DNA of 7,089 nucleotides from contig JBFGLT010000154.1 of assembly GCA_041576015.1 (NCBI GenBank), forward strand, positions 1 through 7,089, written 5' to 3'. The DNA is from JABDIY01 sp041576015 (lineage in GTDB: Bacteria > Actinomycetota > Acidimicrobiia > Acidimicrobiales > SZUA-35). The notes beneath the pieces are model-generated. The model made no database searches and was not told the DNA's origin. It saw only the letters and a list, made by a program, of their open reading frames with translations. Numbering within the stretch: the first letter of the stretch is position 1; every line of letters begins with the position of its first letter. Shown in pieces: positions 1-6,554 of this stretch. Made by a program: the position numbers and the translations under genes.

Positions 1-2
1 AG

Positions 3-245
3 CGGGTCGCCGCCGAGGCGATGAACGCCGGGCGTGTGCCCGAACTGCGAGCCGGGCGTGGCTCACGAATCGACGCCCAGCAGCTGGCCGAGGCGGCTCG
101 GGTGGTGATCGGAGCCATCGGAGGTGGTCAGAAGCCCGGCCCTGCGACGCCGGAGGCGATGGGACGCTGGGTCATGCCCGGCGATATCTGGAGATCACCC
201 TCGATCGACTTCCGAGCCCGCCTCAGAACGCGTTTTGAGCGGTAG
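3..245 (+). CDS. C-terminal part of an unrecognised protein (5' truncated by window edge)
   Basis: An open frame enters from the left edge (first full codon at base 3) and stops at TAG 243-245, giving about 80 C-terminal residues. Codons mostly end in G or C, and the frame has a protein-like pattern: an alanine-rich helix around AQQLAEAARVVIGAIG, a glycine turn, then a basic tail ending RTRFER. This favours a real gene over a chance frame. The in-frame ATG at 21 is probably internal because the frame is open upstream of it. No family motif is recognisable in the visible part, so no function is assigned. It runs in the same direction as the large regulator, whose start lies 41 bp downstream. 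I see no clear terminator between them. Confidence 0.6.
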   Translation, partial: RVAAEAMNAGRVPELRAGRGSRIDAQQLAEAARVVIGAIGGGQKPGPATPEAMGRWVMPGDIWRSPSIDFRARLRTRFER

Positions 246-273
246 CCCGGTGGTGAGCGGGTGATTCTCGGGC

Positions 274-279
274 CACACT
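274..279 (+). promoter_or_regulatory. possible -10 element for the large regulator (leaderless start)
   Basis: CACACT lies 7 nt before the GTG at 287 and matches the actinobacterial TANNNT -10 consensus except for its first base. There is no Shine-Dalgarno sequence before this GTG, so a leaderless transcript is the simplest reading. The other two plus-strand genes show the same spacing with better hexamers. On its own this box is weak. Confidence 0.3.
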
Positions 280-286
280 GACGCCG

Positions 287-3200
287 GTGACGACGACGCA
301 CGCGATACGGGTGACTGTGATCGGCCGCATCGGCGTCGAGGTCCCCGACGTCGGGTTTCGCAGCCTCCAACCGGCGCAGCGACAGCTGCTCTCCCTGCTG
401 GTGGCGGCCGGGCCGGCCGGTCTCACTGCCGATCGGCTGGCCGACGAGATCTGGCCCGAGCGACTGCCGAGCTCGTGGCAGGCGGCGGTGCGGATGACCG
501 TCTCCCGACTGCGCCGCAGCGCCGGCACGGACTTCGTGAAGCTGGAGGATGGCCGCTACCGATTGACGCTGGCGACCGCGCAGGTCGATGCCTGGTATGC
601 GACGCAGTTGACCGCCCATCCGGACGTCACACTTGCCGGCGGCGATGCTGAGCGGCTCCATGAGCTGCTCGCTTCGGCAGACCTGTACCCGGGTGTCGAG
701 CACACCCTCACGATCGAGGCGTCGCAGCGGGAACTCGAGCTGGCCCAGGTCGAGCTCATCGCCGGCGCCGTACGCGGCAGGGTCGTCCTCGAGCGCGACG
801 TTCTCCGGGCGCTCTACCGGCGGGTGCTCGCCGCGCCCTACGACGAGGGGCAGGGACGCAACATCGCCGAGCTCCACGCCCTCGCTGGACACACCGGGCC
901 AGCCGTGGAGCTGCTCGATGCGGTGCAATCCGGAGTGAACTCGACCTTCGGAGTCGAGCCGACCGACGAGACTCGAGCGCTGAGACGCCGAATCCGAGCC
1001 GGAGTGTTCCAGCGCCGCGCCGACGACCCGGCACCCGACCGATCCGACACATCGCTGGAGGAGCCGGTTCTCCCGGGAGAACTTCGCCTCGATCCTGACG
1101 TGCCGCTGTTGCGTCGGACGCTTGCCCATGACCTCGCTGCTCAGCTCGCTCCGGCCCAGGACGCAGTCGTCGTGCTCTCCGGCCCGCCGGGTTCGGGTTC
1201 GATTCCGGCGATCGCTCACACGATCAGGCTGCTGGGCCCGGCGAGCGGCGCCGTGCTTCATGGGCGCAGCACTCAAGGTGTGTCGGTCGCCTACGAACCG
1301 TTTCTCTCGTTCCTCCCGAAGTTGCGCCGACGCATCAGTGAACAGGGTCTGGCTCACATCGAGCAGACCGTCGTGTGGTCGGCGACCGCTGAGGAGCTGA
1401 CCGAACTCGCCGGCTCCCGGCCCGTGACGCTGGTACTCACCCGAGCCCACGACATCGACTCCGCGTCGGCTGACCTGACCCGCTTCCTCGCTCGGTCCAG
1501 CCTGCCCTTCCCCCTCCGCCTCATCCTGGCCGGACGGAGCGAGGGCGGCTATCCGATTTTTTCACGTCTCGTGAACGACCTCGGCCAGCTCCCGTCGACG
1601 TCGATCAGACCACTCGACCCTCTCACGGTGGACGAGGTGGCAATCCTGGTCGCGTCGGTGTTCCCCCACGCGTCGTCGGCGGTCCTGCGCGGTCTGGCCG
1701 AGGAGATCTGTCACCATTCAGGCGGACTCCCCACGATCGCCCGGGCCATCCTAGAAACCCTCGATCCCACGACGCTGCGGTTGCCGGCAGCCGGCACCGG
1801 CCAGCGTCTGGATGTCTTCAGCGACCGGGTGGCCGCCCTCACCGAGCCCGCTCGCTCCGTGGGCATCGCCGCCGCCGTGCTGGGTTGGAACAGCTCACTG
1901 AACGACATCCAGCAGATGTGTGACCTCGACCCCGACGACCTGCTCGACGCCATCGAGGAGCTGTTGGACAGCGGGTTGTTCATCGAAACCGCCGGAATGG
2001 ACCGCATCTCGTTCGCCAACCAGCTCGTCATGGACGAATTCACCGGTATCACCAGCGGGATTCGTGTCCGGCAGCTGCACATGAAGGCGCGAAACCTGAC
2101 CGACGACCCGCACCGTCGCGCTCGTCACGACCTGCTAGCGGCGCCGACGGTGCCGGTGAGTGAGGCTCGTGCATCGCAGCTGCGGTCGGCCCGCCTCCTC
2201 CACGCTGCCACCTCCTACCGGGAGGCGGCCGCCGGGTTTCGCAGCGCTCAGGAGCTGCGGCCCGACATCCCGCTGGAGATCCCCGACGCAACCGCCTACG
2301 CCGATGCGGTGTCCCGAACCGGGGCGCTGGGCGAGGCGGCGTCGATTCGCAGCGACATCATCGCACGGTCCATCGCGTCGGGGGATTGGGAGGCGGTGCT
2401 GGACGCCGCAACCGTCGGTCTCCCCGAGGCCGAGTTGATCGATGGTGATCCCGAACGGTTCGCCCAGCTCTCGACCATTCCTGCGGACCGCCTTCCGCCG
2501 GGGCGACGCCTCGATCACGCCCTCCACCTGACTCGCCAGGCCTCTCTTCTCGGCCGCGAAAACGTCGCTCGGAAATGGGTCGCCAAGGCCGAATCGGAGG
2601 CCGGGACCGCCGACCAGCGGGCCGCGGTGGCGGTCGCCTGGCGTTTGGCCAACGAGGTCACCCTTCCCCCTTCCGACCGGCTTCCGGTGGTCGAAGCTGC
2701 ACTGGCCGTCGATCTCGGCGACGAGGCCAGACTCCCGCTGCTCCAGCTGAAGGCTCTCGATCGATATCTCATCGGTGACATCGACGTCGCCCTTGCTGTG
2801 AACGACGAGTTCGCAGCGATCGCGTCCCGCCTCGCCAATCCGGTGCGCCAGTGGCACGCCCGGCTGTTCGAGTCGATGTCGCTGTTCACGATCGGCGACT
2901 GGGAGCAAGGTCGCCGAGTGGCCGACCGGGCCCTCGTCGAAGGACAGCGCTTTGGAATCACCGTCGCCGGGCCGACCCGGCTGGCTCAGGAGTTCTTCTT
3001 GTCGTGGGTGGCGGGAACACATGGGGAACTCGCCAAGGTGTTCGATACCACCCCGCCCGACGACGCCAACACGTTGTTGTTCCACGCCGGTCACGCTCTC
3101 GCTCTCGACGCAGCCGGCCACGAACGGCGCGCCATCGGGAAGGCCATCGTGGTCGCTCGTCGGGTGCTGGCCGCCCCGGCCGCTCACGGACTGGCGTCGG

Positions 3201-3541
3201 CTGCCCTCGTCACCCCCGTGCTGGCCAAGGCAGAGGCCGAGGAGGTCACCTCTCGAGTACGCCAGCTCATCCACCCGCATGCGGGCAGTGCGTTGATCGT
3301 GGGCGCCGGCGTGGCCAATCTCGGCCCAGTCGACCGGTACATCTGGCAGCTCGACGGGTCGTCGTCGCCGGAGAAGCTCGAGCACTGCGTCACCATCGCC
3401 GACCGGTTGCAGATGCCGCTCTGGCGACTTCGCACTCGTCTGGATCTGATGGCGCAGGCGCCGAGCACGGTCGAAGAAGCCGAGGTGATTCAAATCGCCG
3501 CCGGTACCGACCTCGAGCGCCTGCTGCCAGCGCGCCGTTGA
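287..3541 (+). CDS. BTAD/SARP-type transcriptional regulator with degenerate STAND NTPase module and TPR-like C-terminus
   Basis: This is a 1084-residue AfsR/SARP-like regulator. Residues ~8-93 form an OmpR-type winged helix: LTADRLADEIWPE and a recognition helix near AAVRMTVSRLRR, then the wing EDGRYRL. Residues ~98-238 fit a bacterial transcriptional activation domain (BTAD), including YDEGQGRNIAELHALAG and LLDAVQSGVNSTFGVEPT. Residues ~265-500 resemble a STAND/AAA module: a P-loop-like GPPGSGSI (299-306), a Walker-B-like LVLTRAHDID (382-391), a sensor-like Arg417 and a GLP box (480-482). Lys305 is Ser, and the Walker B acids are Thr385 and Arg386, so ATP hydrolysis is doubtful. A winged-helix-like linker (~515-600) and TPR-like helices follow (for example ~633-657 and the WEQGRRVADRALVEG stretch). 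There is no C-terminal LuxR HTH. GTG 287 is the first usual start codon after an in-frame stop at 254, and the winged helix begins at once. Direct targets are unknown. Confidence 0.9.
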   Translation: MTTTHAIRVTVIGRIGVEVPDVGFRSLQPAQRQLLSLLVAAGPAGLTADRLADEIWPERLPSSWQAAVRMTVSRLRRSAGTDFVKLEDGRYRLTLATAQVDAWYATQLTAHPDVTLAGGDAERLHELLASADLYPGVEHTLTIEASQRELELAQVELIAGAVRGRVVLERDVLRALYRRVLAAPYDEGQGRNIAELHALAGHTGPAVELLDAVQSGVNSTFGVEPTDETRALRRRIRAGVFQRRADDPAPDRSDTSLEEPVLPGELRLDPDVPLLRRTLAHDLAAQLAPAQDAVVVLSGPPGSGSIPAIAHTIRLLGPASGAVLHGRSTQGVSVAYEPFLSFLPKLRRRISEQGLAHIEQTVVWSATAEELTELAGSRPVTLVLTRAHDIDSASADLTRFLARSSLPFPLRLILAGRSEGGYPIFSRLVNDLGQLPSTSIRPLDPLTVDEVAILVASVFPHASSAVLRGLAEEICHHSGGLPTIARAILETLDPTTLRLPAAGTGQRLDVFSDRVAALTEPARSVGIAAAVLGWNSSLNDIQQMCDLDPDDLLDAIEELLDSGLFIETAGMDRISFANQLVMDEFTGITSGIRVRQLHMKARNLTDDPHRRARHDLLAAPTVPVSEARASQLRSARLLHAATSYREAAAGFRSAQELRPDIPLEIPDATAYADAVSRTGALGEAASIRSDIIARSIASGDWEAVLDAATVGLPEAELIDGDPERFAQLSTIPADRLPPGRRLDHALHLTRQASLLGRENVARKWVAKAESEAGTADQRAAVAVAWRLANEVTLPPSDRLPVVEAALAVDLGDEARLPLLQLKALDRYLIGDIDVALAVNDEFAAIASRLANPVRQWHARLFESMSLFTIGDWEQGRRVADRALVEGQRFGITVAGPTRLAQEFFLSWVAGTHGELAKVFDTTPPDDANTLLFHAGHALALDAAGHERRAIGKAIVVARRVLAAPAAHGLASAALVTPVLAKAEAEEVTSRVRQLIHPHAGSALIVGAGVANLGPVDRYIWQLDGSSSPEKLEHCVTIADRLQMPLWRLRTRLDLMAQAPSTVEEAEVIQIAAGTDLERLLPARR

Positions 3542-3641
3542 CGCCTCCTTCTACAACCTTGTGGGCGTCCGGTTTCGGACTGGTTGCGACCGTCGGTGAC
3601 AATCGGCACGGCCCCGGTGGAGTACCGGAATCGGCGGCGGC

Positions 3642-3686
3642 TGAGCGGTGTGGAGATCGATGCGGCGGGGTCTCCACGTCCGCTCA
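3642..3686. terminator. interrupted hairpin in convergent spacer, likely bidirectional terminator
   Basis: Two perfect 7-bp stem blocks stack: TGAGCGG (3642-3648) pairs with CCGCTCA (3680-3686), and GTGGAGA (3650-3656) pairs with TCTCCAC (3671-3677). One base on the left and two on the right separate the blocks, and the loop has 14 nt. It sits between the stop of the large regulator (3541) and the stop of the minus-strand dehydrogenase (3711), where a two-way terminator is expected. Neither side has a U-tract, so it would be a hairpin-only terminator of the kind common in actinobacteria, or an mRNA 3'-end stabiliser. Confidence 0.55.
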
Positions 3687-3710
3687 CCACATTGTCCGCA
3701 ACGACGGGGG

Positions 3711-4658
3711 TCAGTAGCCGAGGGTGCGATCAACCTGTGTCGGTGGGGTCATTCCGGTCTCGAACGCCTGGAGGTTGTCGGCGAAGGACCGGGCGATCCG
3801 GGTGAGGTAGTCACGACTGAGTCCGGCGATGTGAGGGGTGATGAGGAGACCCTCGACATCCCATGCCGGATGGTGGGCCGGTAGCGGTTCGGTGCGGAAC
3901 ACATCGAGCGCCGCGCCGCTCAACTGGCCGCTCTCGAGGGCGGCGATCACCGCATCGAGGTAGGTGATGCCGCCGCGGGAGACGTCGACCAGCGTTGCGC
4001 CGCGACGCATCGCGTTGAGCTCCCGCGGCCCGATCATCCCAACGGTCTCGTCTGTGAGTGGGACGCATACGACGGCCACATCGGCATCGGACAGCACGTA
4101 CTGTCGATCCGACGAGTGGGCCACCTGTTCGACCCCGTCGACGGAGTGACCCGAACGGCTGACACCCACCACCCGCATCCCCATCGACCGGGCTCGACGA
4201 GCCACGCTCCGGCCGATCGAGCCAAGCCCGATCACGCACATCGTCTGGTCGTCGATCGGTCGAGGAAACGTCTCCCGCCACTGGTGGTGGGACTGCTGAC
4301 GAACTAGCTGAGGCACGTTGTAGGCCAGTGACAGCACCATCGCCATCACGAACTCCGGCAGGTGAGGTTCATGGGAGCCGCGCGAGCTGCACACGACCAC
4401 GTGCTCGGCCAGGTCTGGCGCCGGCAACAGCGAATCGACACCGGATCCGGCGACATGGATCAGCCGGAGATTCTCAGCCCGAGCCCACCGGTTTCTCGGC
4501 GGGCGGCCGGTCAACAGCAGCTCGATCCGTGGGAGATGCTGGGTGAAGGCGCGAGCGTCGTCGAGACCGATGAAGCGGCGCCCCGGCAGGACCCGAGTCA
4601 ACTCGTCGACCATCCGGTCGTTGTGACCGGGCAGGTAAAGGTGGATCGGGCTGTTCAT
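3711..4658 (-). CDS. D-2-hydroxyacid dehydrogenase family protein (glyoxylate/hydroxypyruvate reductase-like)
   Basis: This 315-residue protein has the usual family length and a complete motif set. The substrate-side loop GSGVD is at 71-75 and the Rossmann GLGSIG at 144-149. Catalytic Arg228 lies in VDVSRGG, Glu257 in TEPLP and His276 in TPHIAG. The family reversibly reduces 2-oxoacids to D-2-hydroxyacids in the cytoplasm. The second Rossmann strand ends VVGVSRSG (163-170) and lacks the acidic residue that selects NAD, so NADP(H) use as in GhrA-like enzymes is likely but inferred. The substrate cannot be assigned. The ATG (4658-4656) overlaps the stop of the upstream hydrolase as ATGA. A weak GGAAGG (4675-4670) lies 11 nt before the start, so translation is probably coupled. 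It ends convergent with the large regulator. Confidence 0.92.
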   Translation of the reverse strand: MNSPIHLYLPGHNDRMVDELTRVLPGRRFIGLDDARAFTQHLPRIELLLTGRPPRNRWARAENLRLIHVAGSGVDSLLPAPDLAEHVVVCSSRGSHEPHLPEFVMAMVLSLAYNVPQLVRQQSHHQWRETFPRPIDDQTMCVIGLGSIGRSVARRARSMGMRVVGVSRSGHSVDGVEQVAHSSDRQYVLSDADVAVVCVPLTDETVGMIGPRELNAMRRGATLVDVSRGGITYLDAVIAALESGQLSGAALDVFRTEPLPAHHPAWDVEGLLITPHIAGLSRDYLTRIARSFADNLQAFETGMTPPTQVDRTLGY

Positions 4659-5566
4659 CTTCGCTGGAACCTTCCGGGCTCGACTTCGGTCGCCTCGTTG
4701 CGCCGAAGCATGCGCTCGATGTGCAACGTGGCGGTTCGCCTCTCTACCGACTCGGCAAAAGGGATGTCCACGTGGGGACGGTAGACGAAACGGTGAGCGA
4801 CCATCTCGTCGACGGTTCGGGGTTCGGTTAGGAACTCGAGCATGGCCTCGTGACGCCGCCCGATCACCTCGCCGAAGGTGGCTAGGCGCTCGAGGAACTC
4901 GGCGCGACCCTCGATCACGCCCTTGTGGTGATACGTCACGTAGAACCGGGCGTCTTCGCCTCGCAGCCGGACCAGGCTGTCCTCGAACTGGTCGAGATCA
5001 CTCCAGGCGTCCCCATAGTAGGGACCAAACCCCGTGAGGTCGATGTCGGAGCAGAAGAACACGCCCCCTGAGATCCGGAACCCCGAGTGGCCGCGCGTGT
5101 GACCGGGGAGATGGACGGCCTCCACCGTGACTCCTCCGAGGTCGAACACCTCGCCGTCCCGGAAGCCGATCGCGTCGGGGCGGGGAACGAACGAGAACTG
5201 GTCGAGAACGGTCGGACGAAACTCGGCCCAGACGGCGTCGGGCAGCCCGTAGGTGGCGGCGAGCCCGTCGAGGCTCCGGACGCCGGGGAGATCCTCGTTG
5301 TGAACATGGAGGCGAGCGTCGGGAAACAGCCCGTTTCCGGCCATGTGGTCTTCGTGGGAGTGGGAGGTCAGGACGACGTCGACGGGCACGGGTGCCCCGC
5401 CGCGGGCGACCACGGTGATCGACGGATCGATGATGGCCGTGTCGGATGCGCCGGTCACGATCACCGAGTTGCCGGTCGGGTAGGCGCCGTTGTCGTCGCC
5501 CACCAGGACCCTCACGTGCTCGGTGAGAGCCCGTTCGGCGTCGTCCCATGGCACCACGCTGGCCAT
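4655..5566 (-). CDS. MBL-fold metallo-hydrolase with C-terminal winged-helix-like domain
   Basis: This 303-residue protein has the metal-binding signature of the metallo-beta-lactamase superfamily: HSHEDH (His69, His71, Asp73, His74), His156 in LPGHTRGH, Asp174 in FCSDID, and a final histidine in YHHKG (213 or 214). This set is expected to hold two metal ions and activate water for hydrolysis. LPGHT and the spacing resemble glyoxalase II/LACTB2-like hydrolases more than antibiotic beta-lactamases, and there is no signal peptide. Residues ~235-300 (TVDEMVAHRF through RTATLHIERMLRRNEA) look like the winged-helix extension common in LACTB2-like enzymes. The ATG start has an excellent Shine-Dalgarno sequence 9 nt upstream. 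It is the first gene of a two-gene operon with the D-2-hydroxyacid dehydrogenase. The substrate is unknown; a thioester or other acyl compound is a guess from the family. Confidence 0.9.
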   Translation of the reverse strand: MASVVPWDDAERALTEHVRVLVGDDNGAYPTGNSVIVTGASDTAIIDPSITVVARGGAPVPVDVVLTSHSHEDHMAGNGLFPDARLHVHNEDLPGVRSLDGLAATYGLPDAVWAEFRPTVLDQFSFVPRPDAIGFRDGEVFDLGGVTVEAVHLPGHTRGHSGFRISGGVFFCSDIDLTGFGPYYGDAWSDLDQFEDSLVRLRGEDARFYVTYHHKGVIEGRAEFLERLATFGEVIGRRHEAMLEFLTEPRTVDEMVAHRFVYRPHVDIPFAESVERRTATLHIERMLRRNEATEVEPGRFQRR

Positions 5567-5575
5567 CGTCGGTGT

Positions 5576-5583
5576 CCTCCTTT
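5576..5583 (-). promoter_or_regulatory. strong ribosome binding site of the MBL-fold hydrolase
   Basis: The minus strand reads AAAGGAGG here, 9 nt before the ATG at 5566. It is a near-perfect anti-Shine-Dalgarno match and fixes the start of the hydrolase. It contrasts with the plus-strand genes, which have no well-placed ribosome binding site. Confidence 0.85.
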
Positions 5584-5592
5584 CTCAGCGAG

Positions 5593-5598
5593 AGGGTA
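5593..5598 (-). promoter_or_regulatory. candidate -10 element of the hydrolase-dehydrogenase operon
   Basis: The minus strand reads TACCCT (5598 to 5593), a TANNNT match. A start about 7 nt further on would give a leader of roughly 20 nt carrying the strong ribosome binding site. No recognisable -35 lies 17-18 nt upstream. The location in a 59-bp divergent gap supports it, but it is not proven. Confidence 0.45.
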
Positions 5599-5615
5599 TC
5601 GGAGGGACTCGATAC
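5596..5615. promoter_or_regulatory. inverted repeat in the divergent promoter, candidate operator
   Basis: GTATCG (5596-5601) and CGATAC (5610-5615) form a perfect 6-bp inverted repeat around an 8-nt spacer. The left arm overlaps the minus-strand -10 candidate and the right arm overlaps the plus-strand one, so a dimeric protein bound here could block both promoters. A 6-bp match in a short region can arise by chance, so this remains a candidate. Confidence 0.35.
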
Positions 5616-5618
5616 GCT
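5613..5618 (+). promoter_or_regulatory. candidate -10 element of the PAC2 gene (leaderless)
   Basis: TACGCT matches TANNNT and ends 7 nt before the GTG at 5626, the spacing expected if transcription starts on the start codon. No -35 box is evident, which is common for actinobacterial promoters. Confidence 0.5.
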
Positions 5619-5625
5619 GCCGGTA

Positions 5626-6510
5626 GTGGACTCGTCGAACGCGCTGGCACCCGTCGAGATCGAGTGGCTGGCCACACCCCGTGGCTATCGACAGCCGCTG
5701 GTCCTCGTCGCCCTGCACGGGCTGTTCGACGCCGGCAAAGCTGCCACCAATGCTGCGGTGTGGATCCGGGAGCACTCCGACGCCCAGCTGATCGGGCGAT
5801 TCGATCCCGAGGAGCTCTACGACTTCTCCGAATCCCGCCCGTTCACCGCCTTCGCCGACGACGGCAGCCGGTACATCGAGTGGCCGACGGTCAAACTCTA
5901 CGGATGCCGGACTGGCGGCCCCCGCGATGTCATCGTCGTGGTCGGGATCGAGCCGCAGTTCCGCTGGACCGCTGTCGCCGATCAGATCGAATCGATCGTT
6001 CGGTTGACCGGAGCGAGCATGGTGGTGACGTTGGGGTCGACCCTGGCGATGACTCCCCACACTCGTCCGGCGCGGGTGGTGGGGAGCAGCGGTGATGTGG
6101 TTCTGGTGACCAGGATGCAACTCAAGAGACCCACCTACGAAGGGCCGACCGGTGTGGTCGGCGTGCTCAACCAGGTGCTGGAGGCCAGCGGGATACCCGT
6201 CCTTTCCCTGCGGGCCGAGGTGCCCCATTACGTTCCGGGTTCCCCGAGCCCGAAGGCGACACAGGCGTTGCTGCGGCGGTTCGAGCACCTGAGCCAGATC
6301 CCCACCCGATACGAAGACCTGGACGGTTGGGTCGCCGAGTGGCTTCGGCAGGTCGATGCGGCCGTCAACGCCGACGAGGAAAGCCGCGTCTACCTGTCTC
6401 AGCTCGAGGCGCGCGTCGATCAGGACGAGAATCGCCTCCCCAGCGGAGACGACGTGGCTGGCGAACTCGAGGCCTATCTGCGGGAACTCGACGGGGGTCC
6501 CGACGACTGA
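5626..6510 (+). CDS. PAC2 family protein (actinobacterial Rv2125-like)
   Basis: This 294-residue protein has the conserved landmarks of the bacterial PAC2 (proteasome assembly chaperone 2-like) family: a first strand and loop VALHGLFDAGKAAT (28-41), FDPEELYDF (59-67), IEWP (84-87), GIEPQFRW (107-114), TPHTRP (143-148), and further on PTGVVGVLNQVL and VPHYV. The tail has the PSGDDVAGELEAYLREL pattern seen in actinobacterial members. Length agrees with the mycobacterial homologue. The biochemical role of bacterial PAC2 proteins is unsettled, and a proteasome link is only suggested by the family name. The longer frame from ATG 5548 would run into the hydrolase gene and add an unlike N-terminus, so GTG 5626 with a leaderless promoter is preferred. 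CTG 5617, 10 nt after a GGAGGG, is a less likely alternative. Confidence 0.88.
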   Translation: MDSSNALAPVEIEWLATPRGYRQPLVLVALHGLFDAGKAATNAAVWIREHSDAQLIGRFDPEELYDFSESRPFTAFADDGSRYIEWPTVKLYGCRTGGPRDVIVVVGIEPQFRWTAVADQIESIVRLTGASMVVTLGSTLAMTPHTRPARVVGSSGDVVLVTRMQLKRPTYEGPTGVVGVLNQVLEASGIPVLSLRAEVPHYVPGSPSPKATQALLRRFEHLSQIPTRYEDLDGWVAEWLRQVDAAVNADEESRVYLSQLEARVDQDENRLPSGDDVAGELEAYLRELDGGPDD

Positions 6511-6541
6511 TCGCCGCAGCGTGCCGCACGGCTGCGACCGG

Positions 6542-6547
6542 TACCGT
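6542..6547 (+). promoter_or_regulatory. candidate -10 element of the 122-residue hypothetical gene (leaderless)
   Basis: TACCGT matches TANNNT and ends 7 nt before the GTG at 6555. The GGAG run that touches the GTG (6550-6553) is too close to act as its ribosome binding site, which fits a leaderless start. It lies in the 44-bp gap after the PAC2 stop, so this gene may have its own transcript. Confidence 0.45.
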
Positions 6548-6554
6548 ACGGAGG

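Noticed and set aside
245..273. GCCCG/CGGGC pairing between the first partial gene and the regulator
   Set aside because: It is a 5-bp stem with a 19-nt loop and no U-tract, so it is weak as a terminator and expected by chance at this GC content.
128..1450. 440-codon open frame on the minus strand opposite the start of the large regulator
   Set aside because: It is antisense to a gene with clear domains. Its translation is rich in Arg, Gly and Ser with no motif, as expected of shadow frames in GC-rich DNA.
2135..3493. 452-codon open frame on the minus strand opposite the TPR-like region of the regulator
   Set aside because: It has the same low-complexity composition, no domain, no promoter or ribosome binding site, and lies fully inside the regulator gene.
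2851..3717. 288-codon plus-strand frame overlapping the end of the regulator
   Set aside because: Its product is extremely Arg-rich and without motifs. The overlapping regulator frame has the protein-like composition and the domain context.
5548..5625. N-terminal extension of PAC2 starting at ATG 5548
   Set aside because: It would overlap the hydrolase start and its ribosome binding site, and it adds residues unlike the family N-terminus. GTG 5626 has a well-placed -10 element.
6327..6554. N-terminal extension of the 122-residue protein into the PAC2 gene
   Set aside because: This part is Arg/Gly-rich and out of frame with PAC2, whose C-terminal motif is clear in the other frame.
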